From Sphingomonas desiccabilis (lineage in GTDB: Bacteria > Pseudomonadota > Alphaproteobacteria > Sphingomonadales > Sphingomonadaceae): 64,000 nucleotides of DNA. How positions within the stretch are numbered: the stretch's first letter is position 1; each line of letters opens with the position of its first letter. Position numbers and translations under genes: made by a program. The stretch lies in NCBI RefSeq assembly GCF_004135605.1, contig NZ_SDPT01000002.1, positions 806,001 through 870,000 of the forward strand. The letters are read 5' to 3'. This document shows, in pieces, positions 39,510-50,566 of this stretch. The notes below the pieces were generated by a model that saw only the letters and a program-made list of their open reading frames with translations, searched no databases and was not told where the DNA came from.

Positions 39510-40910
39510 ATGGCTGAAACCTACGACCTCATCGTTCTCGGCTCCGGGCCGGGCGGCTATGTCGCGGCGATCCGTGCGGCGCAGCTGGGCCTCAAGACCG
39601 CGATCGTCGAGCGCGAGAACCTGGGCGGCATCTGCCTCAACTGGGGCTGCATCCCGACCAAGGCGCTGCTGCGCTCGGCCGAGATCTTCCACTATATGCA
39701 ACACGCCAAGGACTATGGCCTGGTCGCCGACAAGATCAGCGCCGACCTGGACGCGGTGGTGAAGCGCTCGCGCGGCGTCGCCAAGCAGCTCAACCAGGGC
39801 GTCACCCACCTGATGAAGAAGAACAAGGTGGCGGTGCACATGGGCACCGGCAAGCTGACCGGAAAGGGCAAGCTGAGCGTCACCGGCGCCGACGGCAAGA
39901 CCACCGAGCTTTCGGCCAAGAACATCATCGTCGCGACGGGCGCGCGCGCCCGCGACCTGCCGAACCTGCCTGCCGACGGCAAGCGCGTGTGGACCTATCG
40001 CCATGCGATGACGCCGTCCGAGATGCCGAGCAAGCTGCTGGTCATCGGCTCGGGTGCGATCGGCATCGAGTTCGCCAGCTTCTACAACGACATGGGCGCC
40101 GAAGTGACCGTCGTGGAGATGATGGACCGCATCGTCCCCGTCGAGGATGCCGACGTCTCCACCTTCCTGGAGAAGTCGCTCACCAAGCAGGGCATGAAGA
40201 TCCTGACGAGCGCCAAGATCGACAAGATCGCGGCCGACGCGAACGGCGTGAAGGCGACGATCACCGGCAAGGACGGCAAGGCGTTCGACGGCGAGTACAG
40301 CCATGTCATCGTCGCGATCGGCATCGTGCCGAACACCGCCGACATTGGCCTCAAGGAACTGGGCGTCGCGATGAACGACCGCGGCTTCCTGGAAACCGAC
40401 GCCACCTGCAAGACCAACGTCGACGGCCTGTGGGCGATCGGCGACATCACCGCGCCGCCCTGGCTCGCGCACAAGGCCAGCCACGAGGGCGTGATCGCGG
40501 TCGAGGCGATCGCCGGCAAGCACCCGCACGCGATGGACGTCCGCAACATCCCGGGCTGCACCTATTGCCACCCGCAGATCGCGAGCGTCGGCCTGACCGA
40601 GGCGAAGGCCAAGGAAGCGGGCTATGAGGTGAAGGCGGGGACCTTCCCCTTCATCGGCAACGGCAAGGCGATCGCGCTGGGGGAGGCAGAAGGCTTCATC
40701 AAGACGGTGTTCGACGCCAAGACCGGCGAGTTGCTCGGCGCGCACATGGTCGGCGCCGAGGTGACCGAGATGATCCAGGGCTATACCGTCGGCAAGACGC
40801 TGGAGACCACGGAAGCCGAGCTGATGGAGACGGTGTTCCCGCACCCGACCATGTCCGAGGCGATGCACGAGAGCGTGCTCGCCGCCTACGGGCGCGCCCT
40901 GCACATCTGA
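39510..40910 (+). CDS. lpdA: Dihydrolipoamide dehydrogenase (E3)
   Basis: E3 reoxidises dihydrolipoamide with FAD and NAD+. The 466-residue protein has the FAD motif VLGSGPGGYVAAIRAAQ, the redox-active disulphide C42-C47 (GGICLNWGCIPTKALL), the NAD-binding GSGAIGIEFASFY near residue 180 and the C-terminal dimer motif FPHPTMSEAMHESV with the catalytic His-Glu pair. It is separated from the thioesterase by 26 bases. Its position close to the E2 gene suggests service to pyruvate dehydrogenase, though E3 may be shared. Confidence 0.95.
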   Translation: MAETYDLIVLGSGPGGYVAAIRAAQLGLKTAIVERENLGGICLNWGCIPTKALLRSAEIFHYMQHAKDYGLVADKISADLDAVVKRSRGVAKQLNQGVTHLMKKNKVAVHMGTGKLTGKGKLSVTGADGKTTELSAKNIIVATGARARDLPNLPADGKRVWTYRHAMTPSEMPSKLLVIGSGAIGIEFASFYNDMGAEVTVVEMMDRIVPVEDADVSTFLEKSLTKQGMKILTSAKIDKIAADANGVKATITGKDGKAFDGEYSHVIVAIGIVPNTADIGLKELGVAMNDRGFLETDATCKTNVDGLWAIGDITAPPWLAHKASHEGVIAVEAIAGKHPHAMDVRNIPGCTYCHPQIASVGLTEAKAKEAGYEVKAGTFPFIGNGKAIALGEAEGFIKTVFDAKTGELLGAHMVGAEVTEMIQGYTVGKTLETTEAELMETVFPHPTMSEAMHESVLAAYGRALHI

Positions 40911-40918
40911 TCCGGCAG

Positions 40919-40942
40919 GCGGGCGGCGCGATCGCCGCCCGC
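40919..40942 (+). terminator. Hairpin after lpdA
   Basis: A 10-base perfect stem (GCGGGCGGCG/CGCCGCCCGC) with a 4-base loop begins 9 bases after the lpdA stop. No T run follows. Confidence 0.55.
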
Positions 40943-41015
40943 CGCCCTCGACTGGCCGGCGGCTTCGGAACGGCCCTCGCGAACGCACGTTGTTGCCCGC
41001 GAAGGAGACGCCGCC

Positions 41016-41297
41016 ATGACCAAAGCCGTTCCGATGCTGATGCTGCCGCTCGTTGCCCTGCTCGGGGCGTGTGGAGGCGGCGAAGAGGTCCGCGTGACCA
41101 ACGACGAGAACGTCGTCCTCAACGACAGCTACGATAACATGGCCTTCTCGAACGACGGCGAAGACCCGGCCAATGCCGTGGGCAGCGCGGGCGGGGCGGA
41201 CGGCGCCATGATGGACAACGGCACCGGCGGCAACATGACGATGCCCGCCGGCAACGAGACGCTGCCGATCGCCAACGACACCGCCCCCGCTCGCTGA
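41016..41297 (+). CDS. Small Asn-rich lipoprotein, unknown function
   Basis: The 93-residue product has a lipoprotein signal: MTKAVPMLMLPLVALLGAC with the lipid-bearing C19 (lipobox LGAC), followed by G-G-G-E-E-V. The mature part is rich in Asn, Asp, Gly and Met (NDENVVLNDSYDNMAF), with no known domain. It is preceded by GAAGGAG and lies just before another lipoprotein gene with a similar Asn-rich start, so the two may be related in function or origin. Confidence 0.65.
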   Translation: MTKAVPMLMLPLVALLGACGGGEEVRVTNDENVVLNDSYDNMAFSNDGEDPANAVGSAGGADGAMMDNGTGGNMTMPAGNETLPIANDTAPAR

Positions 41298-41384
41298 CCA
41301 GGACGGCCGCCGGCCCACGCTTCATCGCAAATGAAGGAACGGGCGCGGGAAGACTGCGTTGCACAGCCCCGAAGGAGAGAATGC

Positions 41385-41993
41385 ATGAAGAAGCTTTTGC
41401 TGATCGGGGCCGTGTTGCCCGCACTGGCGGGCCTAGCGGCCTGCGGCGATCGTACCGCCACCGACAACACCAACACGGTGATCGCCGATGACGGCATGGC
41501 CAACGACACCATGCTGACCGACGAGACGCTGGACGGCAACGAGGCCGCCACCGCCGGCAACGCGACCGATGCGGCTGCGCTGACCGCGCAGAGCTTCGCC
41601 AACACCATGGCCGCCAGCGACACGTTCGAGATCGAATCGGCGAAGATCGCGCAGGACAAGGCGACGGCACCGGCCCTCAAGCAGTTCGCAGCGCAGATGG
41701 TGAAGGATCACACCGCTTCCACCGCCAAGCTGAAGACCGCGGCCGCCAGCGCCAACGTCACCCCGGCACCGGCGCTCACCGCCGAGCAGAACGCGAACCT
41801 GGAAGCGCTGCGCGCCGCTAGCGGTGCCGAGTTCGACAATGTCTACAAGCAGCAGCAGGTCGCGGCGCACCAGCAGGCGCTCTCGGCGCTGCAGGGCTAT
41901 GCCGCCAATGGCGAGGCAGCCTCGCTCAAGACCTTTGCCTCGAACACCGCCAAGGTGGTCGAAGGCCATCTGAAGGAAGTGCAGGGGATGTAA
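41385..41993 (+). CDS. DUF4142 lipoprotein
   Basis: The 202-residue product has a lipobox (LAGLAAC, lipid Cys C20), an Asn/Asp-rich linker (TNTVIADDGMANDTMLTDET), and a helical DUF4142 domain from about residue 65 (AQSFANTMAASDTFEIESAK … KQFAAQMVKDHTAS). DUF4142 is a ferritin-like helical family, often induced by stress, of unknown function. GAAGGAGA before the ATG at 41385 decides the start over a longer frame from 41331. Confidence 0.82.
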   Translation: MKKLLLIGAVLPALAGLAACGDRTATDNTNTVIADDGMANDTMLTDETLDGNEAATAGNATDAAALTAQSFANTMAASDTFEIESAKIAQDKATAPALKQFAAQMVKDHTASTAKLKTAAASANVTPAPALTAEQNANLEALRAASGAEFDNVYKQQQVAAHQQALSALQGYAANGEAASLKTFASNTAKVVEGHLKEVQGM

Positions 41994-41999
41994 CCCCCG

Positions 42000-42044
42000 G
42001 CGGCGGGTGCGAGGGCTCTGCGCTTTCGCACCCGCCGCATTTTC
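42000..42044 (+). terminator. Intrinsic terminator after the DUF4142 gene
   Basis: A 13-base perfect stem (GCGGCGGGTGCGA pairs with TCGCACCCGCCGC) around a 13-base loop is followed by ATTTTCT. It starts just after the stop codon. Confidence 0.85.
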
Positions 42045-42111
42045 TCCCCTGAGTGGATTGACCCCGCCTGCATCCGCCCCGACCAAGGGGGCGAACGCGT
42101 GCAGGGGGACG

Positions 42112-43407
42112 ATGATGCGGAACTTGGGGGTGGCGGCTGCGGTCGCAGCGGCGGCATTCGCGCCGCCGGCATTCAGCCAGACGACAAGCTCGGAAACGGT
42201 CGTGGTGACGGCCGATCGCATGCTCGACGTCCAGAGCGGCCGGTTGCTCGATCAGCCGGTGGTGGTGATCACCGACGGGCGCATCGCCTCGGTCGCGACC
42301 GGCAATGCGCGGCCGCTGATTCCGGCGGGCGCGACTCGCATCGATCTTCCCGGCAAAACGATCGTCCCCGGCCTGATCGACATGCACGTCCATCTCACCA
42401 GCAATCCGAAATACGGCGGCTACACCGGCCTCCAGTTCACCGACAGCTTCTGGGTGGCGCAGGCCGCGGGCAATGCCGCGCGGACGCTGCGCGCCGGCTT
42501 CACCACCGTGCGCAACGTCGGGTCGGACAACTACGCCGACGTCGGCCTGAAGCAGGCGATCGAGGAAGGCTGGATCGACGGCCCCCGCATCGTCCCCGCG
42601 GCCTATGCGCTCGGCGCCACCGGCGGCCATTGCGACGAGACCTTCCTGCCGCCTTCCTTCCAGCGCGTCTCGCCGGCCATGGGGGACAGCCCTGAGGAGC
42701 TGAAGAAGCGGGTGCGCGAGCAGCGCAAATATGGCGCGGAGGTCATCAAGGTATGCGCCACCGGCGGCGTCTTCTCCCGCAACACCGAGCCCGGCATCCA
42801 GCAGCTCCATGAAGAGGAACTCAAGGCCGTCGCCGACGAGGCGCATTTCTGGAAGCTCAAGACCGCCGCCCACGCCCATGGTGCCGAGGGGATCAAGGCC
42901 GCGATCCGCGCAGGCATCGACACGATCGAGCACGTCAGCTTCATCGACGACGAGGGCATCCGCCTCGCCCGGGAGCGCGGCACCTGGCTCGGCTTCGACG
43001 TCTACAACACGGAGTACACGCTGGCCGAGGGCAAGGCGAACGGCGTGTTGCCGGAGAATATCGAAAAGGAGCGCCGCGTCGGCACCCTCCAGCGCGAGAA
43101 CTTCGGCCGCGCGGCAAAGGCGGGCGCGCGCATGATCTTCTCGACCGACGCCGGCATCTATCCCCATGGCGACAATGCGCGCCAGTTCGCCGTCATGGTC
43201 CGCTTCGGCATGACGCCGCTCGACGCGATCCGCACCGCCACCTGGAATGCTGCGCAGGCGCTGGGTCGCGAAGCCGACGTGGGCTCCATCGCCGTCGGCC
43301 GCTTCGGCGATCTGGTGGCGGTCGACGGCGATCCCACCCGTGATGTGACCCTGCTCGAACGGCCCGCCGCGGTGGTGAAGGGCGGTCACCTGGTCGCGGG
43401 CGGCTAA
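42112..43407 (+). CDS. Secreted metal-dependent amidohydrolase
   Basis: The 431-residue product has a signal peptide (about residues 1–22, cut near AFSQ) and an amidohydrolase TIM barrel of the Xaa-Pro dipeptidase/imidazolonepropionase-like group: H92-V-H94 (DMHVHLTS), the carboxylated-Lys region EVIKVCATGGVFSRN, AHAHGAEG, EHVSFIDD and the catalytic STDAGIYPHG near residue 345. Members hydrolyse dipeptides or N-acyl compounds in the periplasm; the substrate is not predictable. GGGGGAC precedes the ATG pair at 42112/42115. Confidence 0.85.
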   Translation: MMRNLGVAAAVAAAAFAPPAFSQTTSSETVVVTADRMLDVQSGRLLDQPVVVITDGRIASVATGNARPLIPAGATRIDLPGKTIVPGLIDMHVHLTSNPKYGGYTGLQFTDSFWVAQAAGNAARTLRAGFTTVRNVGSDNYADVGLKQAIEEGWIDGPRIVPAAYALGATGGHCDETFLPPSFQRVSPAMGDSPEELKKRVREQRKYGAEVIKVCATGGVFSRNTEPGIQQLHEEELKAVADEAHFWKLKTAAHAHGAEGIKAAIRAGIDTIEHVSFIDDEGIRLARERGTWLGFDVYNTEYTLAEGKANGVLPENIEKERRVGTLQRENFGRAAKAGARMIFSTDAGIYPHGDNARQFAVMVRFGMTPLDAIRTATWNAAQALGREADVGSIAVGRFGDLVAVDGDPTRDVTLLERPAAVVKGGHLVAGG

Positions 43408-43476
43408 CGCGGCCGCGGCGTCCTCGTGAAGGCGTGAACGGCGGCGGTGGGGCCCGGCGCGCCGCCCGCGCCGCCA

Positions 43477-43505
43477 TTGACCGTGCGCGGGCGAGCGCGT
43501 ATAGG
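43477..43505 (+). promoter_or_regulatory. Sigma70-like promoter of the str operon
   Basis: TTGACC (43477–43482), a 17-base spacer and TATAGG (43500–43505) form a good promoter reading toward rpsL. The leader of roughly 150 bases contains an imperfect hairpin, AAGGCC…GGCCTT (43580–43610), whose role is unknown. Confidence 0.7.
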
Positions 43506-43665
43506 CGCGGCCGTTCAATGGGATGGTTCCGGTTTCCGGTCCCGACCTGCTGGGCAGCGCTGAACGTTGTTGGAGACCTAAGGCCCCGGGGCGTCTCGCC
43601 GCGTGGCCTTTGCGCATTCCTGTCACGACTCCGGCAAAGTAACCGTTTGAAAGGTGAAGGGCTTC

Positions 43666-44037
43666 ATGCCGACGATCAACCAGCTGGTCCGTAAGGGCCG
43701 CGAACTGCAGAAGACCAAGTCCAAGGTCCCTGCGATGGAGCAGAACCCGCAGAAGCGCGGCGTCTGCACCCGTGTGTACACGACGACCCCGAAGAAGCCG
43801 AACTCGGCTCTGCGCAAGGTGGCCAAGGTTCGCCTGACCAACCAGCGCGAAGTCATCAGCTACATCCCGGGCGAGGGCCACAACCTCCAGGAGCACTCGG
43901 TGGTGCTCATCCGCGGCGGCCGTGTGCGCGACCTTCCGGGCGTGCGCTACCACGTGCTGCGCGGCGTGCTCGACACCCAGGGTGTCAAGGACCGCCGTCA
44001 GTCCCGCTCCAAGTACGGCGCCAAGCGTCCGAAGTAA
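43666..44037 (+). CDS. rpsL: 30S ribosomal protein S12
   Basis: S12 (uS12) lies at the decoding centre. The 123-residue protein has the conserved [12 protein letters not shown] (residues 40–51, with K43 intact) and [18 protein letters not shown]. Position 88, normally Lys in E. coli ([14 protein letters not shown]), is Arg here (codon CGC, 43927–43929): V87-R88-D89-L90-P91. Both the loops contact the streptomycin site. The sequence otherwise matches alphaproteobacterial S12. The ATG at 43666 is favoured over an in-frame start at 43654; GAAGGG precedes it. First gene of the str operon. Confidence 0.97.
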   Translation: MPTINQLVRKGRELQKTKSKVPAMEQNPQKRGVCTRVYTTTPKKPNSALRKVAKVRLTNQREVISYIPGEGHNLQEHSVVLIRGGRVRDLPGVRYHVLRGVLDTQGVKDRRQSRSKYGAKRPK

Positions 44038-44068
44038 GCCGGCCGCTGTTGCGGTCCATTCAGGCTGA

Positions 44069-44560
<492 letters not shown>

Positions 44561-44602
44561 CGGCGGGTCCGGCGGTCTTCCGCTGGCAACACAACCGACC
44601 TA

Positions 44603-44633
44603 TATGATGGGGAGCCGGGCCAACCGGCTCCCC
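44603..44633 (+). other. TATGAT box and hairpin before fusA
   Basis: In the 95-base rpsG–fusA gap, TATGAT (44603–44608) resembles a −10 box and is followed at once by a 10-base perfect stem GGGGAGCCGG/CCGGCTCCCC (44609–44633, loop of 5). No good −35 is present. The hairpin is 22 bases before the fusA start codon. Confidence 0.5.
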
Positions 44634-44655
44634 ACATCGCTAAGGAAGAACGATC

Positions 44656-46749
<2,094 letters not shown>

Positions 46750-46767
46750 CCCCCAAACAGTCGCTAT

Positions 46768-46789
46768 GGGGCCGCGTTCGCGTGGCCCC
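46768..46789 (+). other. Intercistronic hairpin between fusA and tuf
   Basis: A 9-base stem (one G·U pair) with a TTCG tetraloop, GGGGCCGCG-TTCG-CGTGGCCCC, occupies the 76-base fusA–tuf gap. No T run follows, so it is probably a processing or stabilising structure rather than a terminator. Confidence 0.6.
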
Positions 46790-46825
46790 TGATGCGGCAG
46801 CGGATTCGAATCAGAAGGTAGGAAA

Positions 46826-48022
46826 ATGGCAAAAGCGAAATTCGAGCGGAACAAGCCGCACCTCAACATCGGCACCATCGGCCACGTCGACCACGGCAAG
46901 ACGTCGCTGACCGCAGCGATCACCAAGGTGCTGGCCGAGAACGTCGCGGGCAACGCCGCCGTCGACTTCGCCAACATCGACAAGGCTCCGGAAGAGCGCG
47001 AGCGCGGCATCACCATCTCGACCGCGCACGTCGAGTATGAGACCGACAAGCGTCACTATGCGCACGTCGACTGCCCGGGCCACGCCGACTATGTGAAGAA
47101 CATGATCACCGGTGCCGCCCAGATGGACGGCGCGATCCTGGTGGTCGCCGCGACCGACGGCCCGATGCCGCAGACCAAGGAGCACATCCTGCTCGCTCGC
47201 CAGGTCGGCGTGCCGACCATGGTGGTCTTCCTCAACAAGGTCGACCTGGTCGACGACGAGGAAATCCTTGAGCTGGTCGAAATGGAAATCCGTGAAGAGC
47301 TCTCCAAGCGTGAGTTCGACGGCGACAACATTCCGATCATCCGTGGTTCGGCGACCGCAGCTCTCTCGGGCTCGGACGACAAGCTCGGCAAGGACGCGAT
47401 CCTGGCCCTCATGGCAGCGGTCGACGAGTCGATCCCGCAGCCGGAGCGTCCGCTCGACAAGCCGTTCATGATGCCGATCGAAGACGTGTTCTCGATCTCG
47501 GGTCGCGGCACCGTCGTCACCGGCCGCGTCGAGACCGGCGTTGTGAAGGTCGGCGAGGAAGTCGAGATCGTCGGCATCCAGGAAGCCGTCCGTAAGACCG
47601 TCGTCACCGGCGTGGAAATGTTCCGCAAGCTGCTCGACCAGGGCGAGGCTGGCGACAACATCGGCGCGCTGATCCGTGGCGTTGGCCGTGAAGAAGTTGA
47701 GCGTGGTCAGGTTCTGGCCAAGCCGGGTTCGATCAAGCCGCACACCGACTTCCAGTCGTCGGTCTACGTGCTGTCGAAGGACGAGGGTGGCCGTCACACG
47801 CCGTTCTTCGCCAACTACCGCCCGCAGTTCTACTTCCGCACCACGGACGTGACCGGCACGATCGAGCTGCCGGAAGGCACCGAGATGGTCATGCCGGGCG
47901 ACGAAGTCGCGCTGGGCGTCAAGCTCATCGCACCGATCGCGATGGACGTTGGTCAGCGCTTCACCATCCGTGAGGGCGGTCGTACCGTCGGCGCGGGCGT
48001 GGTCAGCGAAATCAACAAGTAA
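46826..48022 (+). CDS. tuf: Elongation factor Tu
   Basis: EF-Tu delivers aminoacyl-tRNA to the ribosome. The 398-residue protein has the G1 motif [51 protein letters not shown] and the domain II/III features through [21 protein letters not shown]. The codon use is noticeably richer in T-ending codons than neighbouring non-translation genes, in keeping with high expression. It ends the str operon with a strong terminator. Confidence 0.97.
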   Translation: MAKAKFERNKPHLNIGTIGHVDHGKTSLTAAITKVLAENVAGNAAVDFANIDKAPEERERGITISTAHVEYETDKRHYAHVDCPGHADYVKNMITGAAQMDGAILVVAATDGPMPQTKEHILLARQVGVPTMVVFLNKVDLVDDEEILELVEMEIREELSKREFDGDNIPIIRGSATAALSGSDDKLGKDAILALMAAVDESIPQPERPLDKPFMMPIEDVFSISGRGTVVTGRVETGVVKVGEEVEIVGIQEAVRKTVVTGVEMFRKLLDQGEAGDNIGALIRGVGREEVERGQVLAKPGSIKPHTDFQSSVYVLSKDEGGRHTPFFANYRPQFYFRTTDVTGTIELPEGTEMVMPGDEVALGVKLIAPIAMDVGQRFTIREGGRTVGAGVVSEINK

Positions 48023-48048
48023 GCCGCTCACAAGGCGACTGACAACAG

Positions 48049-48095
48049 CCGCCCGGCATCCCCAAAAAGGGGGTGCCGGGCGGTTGCCTTTTTGT
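48049..48095 (+). terminator. Strong intrinsic terminator after tuf
   Basis: A 15-base stem with one T·G wobble (CCGCCCGGCATCCCC/GGGGGTGCCGGGCGG, loop AAAAA, 48049–48083) is followed by TTGCCTTTTTGT. This closes the str operon. A second small stem and a run of seven T lie near 48098–48130, and a 7-base hairpin ATCCCGG/CCGGGAT is at 48153–48172, before rpsJ. Confidence 0.92.
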
Positions 48096-48263
48096 AGAGG
48101 CCTCTGTAAGGGCGGCCTTCCAGTTTTTTTGAGTTTCGGCTCTTTCTCCGCCATCCCGGTTTCTTCCGGGATCTCAACCCGCCGGCGCTGCGCCTGCGGC
48201 ACGAGCCCTCAGCTTCGGTTGGGGTGACGGCCGGGGTCGTGACCATTTCGCATCGGTAGGGAT

Positions 48264-48572
48264 ATGGACAACAACATCCGCATTCGCCTGAAGGCGTTCG
48301 ACCATCGCGTGCTCGACCAGGCGGCCGGCGACATCGCCGACACCGCGCGTCGTACCGGCGCTCTGATCCGTGGTCCGATTCCGCTGCCCACGCACATCGA
48401 CAAGTTCACCGTGAACCGCGGCCCGCACATCGACAAGAAGTCGCGCGAGCAGTTCGAGACCCGCACCTACAAGCGTCTCCTGGACATCGTGCAGCCGACC
48501 CCGCAGACGGTGGACGCGCTGATGAAGCTCGACCTCGCCGCCGGCGTTGACGTCGAGATCAAGCTGGCGTAA
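48264..48572 (+). CDS. rpsJ: 30S ribosomal protein S10
   Basis: S10 (uS10/NusE) is a 30S head protein and a partner of NusG/NusB in transcription antitermination. The 102-residue product starts [20 protein letters not shown] and keeps the loop [22 protein letters not shown], which is diagnostic. It opens the S10 operon after a 240-base gap with the tuf terminator. No obvious promoter box was found in that gap by eye. Confidence 0.97.
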   Translation: MDNNIRIRLKAFDHRVLDQAAGDIADTARRTGALIRGPIPLPTHIDKFTVNRGPHIDKKSREQFETRTYKRLLDIVQPTPQTVDALMKLDLAAGVDVEIKLA

Positions 48573-48584
48573 TGCGCCGGCACC

Positions 48585-48613
48585 GCGACGCTTGGTGATT
48601 CACCGGGCGTCGC
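48585..48613 (+). other. Hairpin just after rpsJ
   Basis: A 7-base perfect stem GCGACGC/GCGTCGC (48585–48591 and 48607–48613) with a 15-base loop follows the rpsJ stop by 12 bases and is followed by GCTTTCGCTT. It is the first of two hairpins in a 305-base gap before rplC (48573–48877); the middle of that gap holds nothing else I recognise. Confidence 0.5.
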
Positions 48614-48795
48614 GCTTTCGCTTCCCGCGCTAAGTCGCGGTAGAGGCTGGGAAAGCAGCTACGGGATACCGAACGGCCGGGGATCATTCGATCAAAGCCG
48701 TTGTCCGCGTCCCCGCTATCGAGGGAAAAACAGGCGGTTCGCCCGCACTGTCCTCGATGACCGGCCCTGGCGGGGGCGTTTGTCGTGAGGGCTGG

Positions 48796-48829
48796 GGCTC
48801 CGGAGCGTGAAAGCGGCCGGGGCCTTTTT
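48796..48829 (+). terminator. Attenuator-like hairpin with T run before rplC
   Basis: GGCTCCGG (48796–48803) pairs with CCGGGGCC (48817–48824), eight base pairs with one T·G wobble, followed directly by TTTTT. It ends about 48 bases before the rplC start, inside the leader of the rest of the S10 operon. This looks like an internal transcription attenuator. Confidence 0.6.
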
Positions 48830-48877
48830 CGTTGGCAAGCTCGCCGGGATGGCGAGCCTCTGTTGGAGGAGTGGGTC

Positions 48878-49627
48878 ATGCGCACTGGCGTGATCGCTAA
48901 GAAGATGGGAATGACCCGGTTGTTCCAGGATGACGGGCGCCACGTGCCCGTGACCGTCCTGGCGCTGGAAGAGGTTCAGGTGGTGGCGCAGCGCACTGCC
49001 GACCGTGACGGCTATGTCGCGGTGCAGATCGGTGCCGGCACTGCCAAGGCGAAGAACGTCGCCAAGCCGCAGCGCGGCCACTTCGGCAAGGCCGAGGTCG
49101 AGCCGAAGATGGAAGTCTGCGAGTTCCGCGTCGCCGACGATGCGCTGCTGGACGTCGGTTCGACGATCTCGGCGGACCATTTCGTCGCCGGCCAGCTCGT
49201 CGACGTGTCCGGCAAGACCCAGGGTAAGGGTTTCGCGGGCGCCATGAAGCGCTGGAACTTCGGCGGTCTGCGCGCGACGCACGGCGTGTCGGTCTCGCAC
49301 CGTTCGCACGGTTCGACCGGTAACCGCCAGGATCCGGGTCGCGTCTTCAAGAACAAGAAGATGGCCGGCCACATGGGCGACCGCAACCGCACCCAGCAGA
49401 ACCTCGAGATCGTCTCGACGGACGCTGAGCGCGGGCTGATCTTCGTGAAGGGCTCGGTCCCGGGTCACAAGGGCAGCTGGCTGGTCGTCAAGGACGCGGT
49501 GAAGGTCGCGCGCCATGCCGACGCTCCGTATCCCGCCGGCCTGAAGGCCGTCGCCAACAGCAACGAAACCCCGGCCGAGGCGCCCGCACAGGCGGCTCCC
49601 GAGGCGACCGAAGGCCAGGAGGGCTGA
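48878..49627 (+). CDS. rplC: 50S ribosomal protein L3
   Basis: L3 (uL3) is an early 50S assembly protein whose loop reaches the peptidyl transferase centre. The 249-residue product begins [16 protein letters not shown], has the loop [19 protein letters not shown] (the Gln methylated in E. coli is kept), and carries a ~30-residue C-terminal Ala/Pro/Glu-rich extension ([17 protein letters not shown]). GGAGGA before the ATG at 48878 decides the start. Confidence 0.96.
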   Translation: MRTGVIAKKMGMTRLFQDDGRHVPVTVLALEEVQVVAQRTADRDGYVAVQIGAGTAKAKNVAKPQRGHFGKAEVEPKMEVCEFRVADDALLDVGSTISADHFVAGQLVDVSGKTQGKGFAGAMKRWNFGGLRATHGVSVSHRSHGSTGNRQDPGRVFKNKKMAGHMGDRNRTQQNLEIVSTDAERGLIFVKGSVPGHKGSWLVVKDAVKVARHADAPYPAGLKAVANSNETPAEAPAQAAPEATEGQEG

Positions 49628-49629
49628 AC

Positions 49630-50256
49630 GTGAAGGTCAAGGTACAGACCCTCGACGCCGCCGAGAGCGGCGACATCGAGCTGAAGGACGAGGTGTTCGG
49701 CGTCGAGCCGCGTGCCGACATCCTGCACCGCGTCGTGACGTGGCAGCTGGAAAAGCGCCGCGGCACCGCCCGTGGCACCCGCGAGCGTGCCGACGTCGCA
49801 CGCACCGGCAAGAAGCTCGGTCGCCAGAAGGGCGGCGGTGTGGCTCGTCACGGCGATCGCCGCGCTCCCGTCTTCGTCGGCGGTGGTAAGGCTCACGGTG
49901 CGCGCGTTCGCGACTTCAATCCGTCGCTGAACAAGAAGATCCGCGCCCTGGGCCTGCGCATGGCGCTGTCGAGCCACGCCAAGGCGGGTTCGCTGATCGT
50001 CGTCGACGGCCTCACGGTCGAGGACGGCAAGACCAAGGCGCTGACCGGCAACCTGTCGAAGCTGGGCTTCGGCAAGACCGCGCTGGTGATCGACGGCGAT
50101 GCCGTCGAGACGAGCTTCGCGCTCGCCGCTCGCAACCTGCGGGCCGTGAACGTGCTGCCGGCCGGTGGTGCCAACGTCTACGACATCCTGAAGCATGACA
50201 CGCTGGTGCTCACCCGCGCCGCTGTCGAGAAGCTGGAGGCGCGCTTCCATGGCTAA
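49630..50256 (+). CDS. rplD: 50S ribosomal protein L4
   Basis: L4 (uL4) lines the exit tunnel and in E. coli represses the S10 operon. The 208-residue product has an N-terminal core and the tunnel-loop stretch [19 protein letters not shown], and ends with a conserved core ([17 protein letters not shown]). The start is GTG at 49630, two bases after the rplC stop. It overlaps rplW by eight bases. Confidence 0.95.
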   Translation: MKVKVQTLDAAESGDIELKDEVFGVEPRADILHRVVTWQLEKRRGTARGTRERADVARTGKKLGRQKGGGVARHGDRRAPVFVGGGKAHGARVRDFNPSLNKKIRALGLRMALSSHAKAGSLIVVDGLTVEDGKTKALTGNLSKLGFGKTALVIDGDAVETSFALAARNLRAVNVLPAGGANVYDILKHDTLVLTRAAVEKLEARFHG

Positions 50257-50566
50257 GGCAAGCAAGGCGGTCGACGTCCGCCACTACGACGTGGTGCTCG
50301 CGCCCCACATCACCGAGAAGTCGACCCTGGTGTCGGAGCAGAACGCAGTCGTGTTCAAGGTGGCGAAGACCGCCTCCAAGCCCGAGATCAAGGCGGCGGT
50401 TGAAGCGCTGTTCGACGTGAAGGTCACCGGCGTGAACACGATCGTCGTCAAGGGCAAGACCAAGCGCTGGAAGGGCGAAGCCTACAAGCGCACGGACATC
50501 AAGAAGGCGATCGTCACCCTGGCCGAAGGCCAGTCGATCGACGTAACGCAGGGGACCATGGCGTAA
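50249..50566 (+). CDS. rplW: 50S ribosomal protein L23
   Basis: L23 (uL23) sits at the tunnel exit and docks trigger factor and SRP. The 105-residue product has [17 protein letters not shown] and [25 protein letters not shown]. The ATG at 50249 overlaps the end of rplD; the longer frame upstream is inside rplD. It ends one base into rplB. Confidence 0.95.
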   Translation: MAKASKAVDVRHYDVVLAPHITEKSTLVSEQNAVVFKVAKTASKPEIKAAVEALFDVKVTGVNTIVVKGKTKRWKGEAYKRTDIKKAIVTLAEGQSIDVTQGTMA

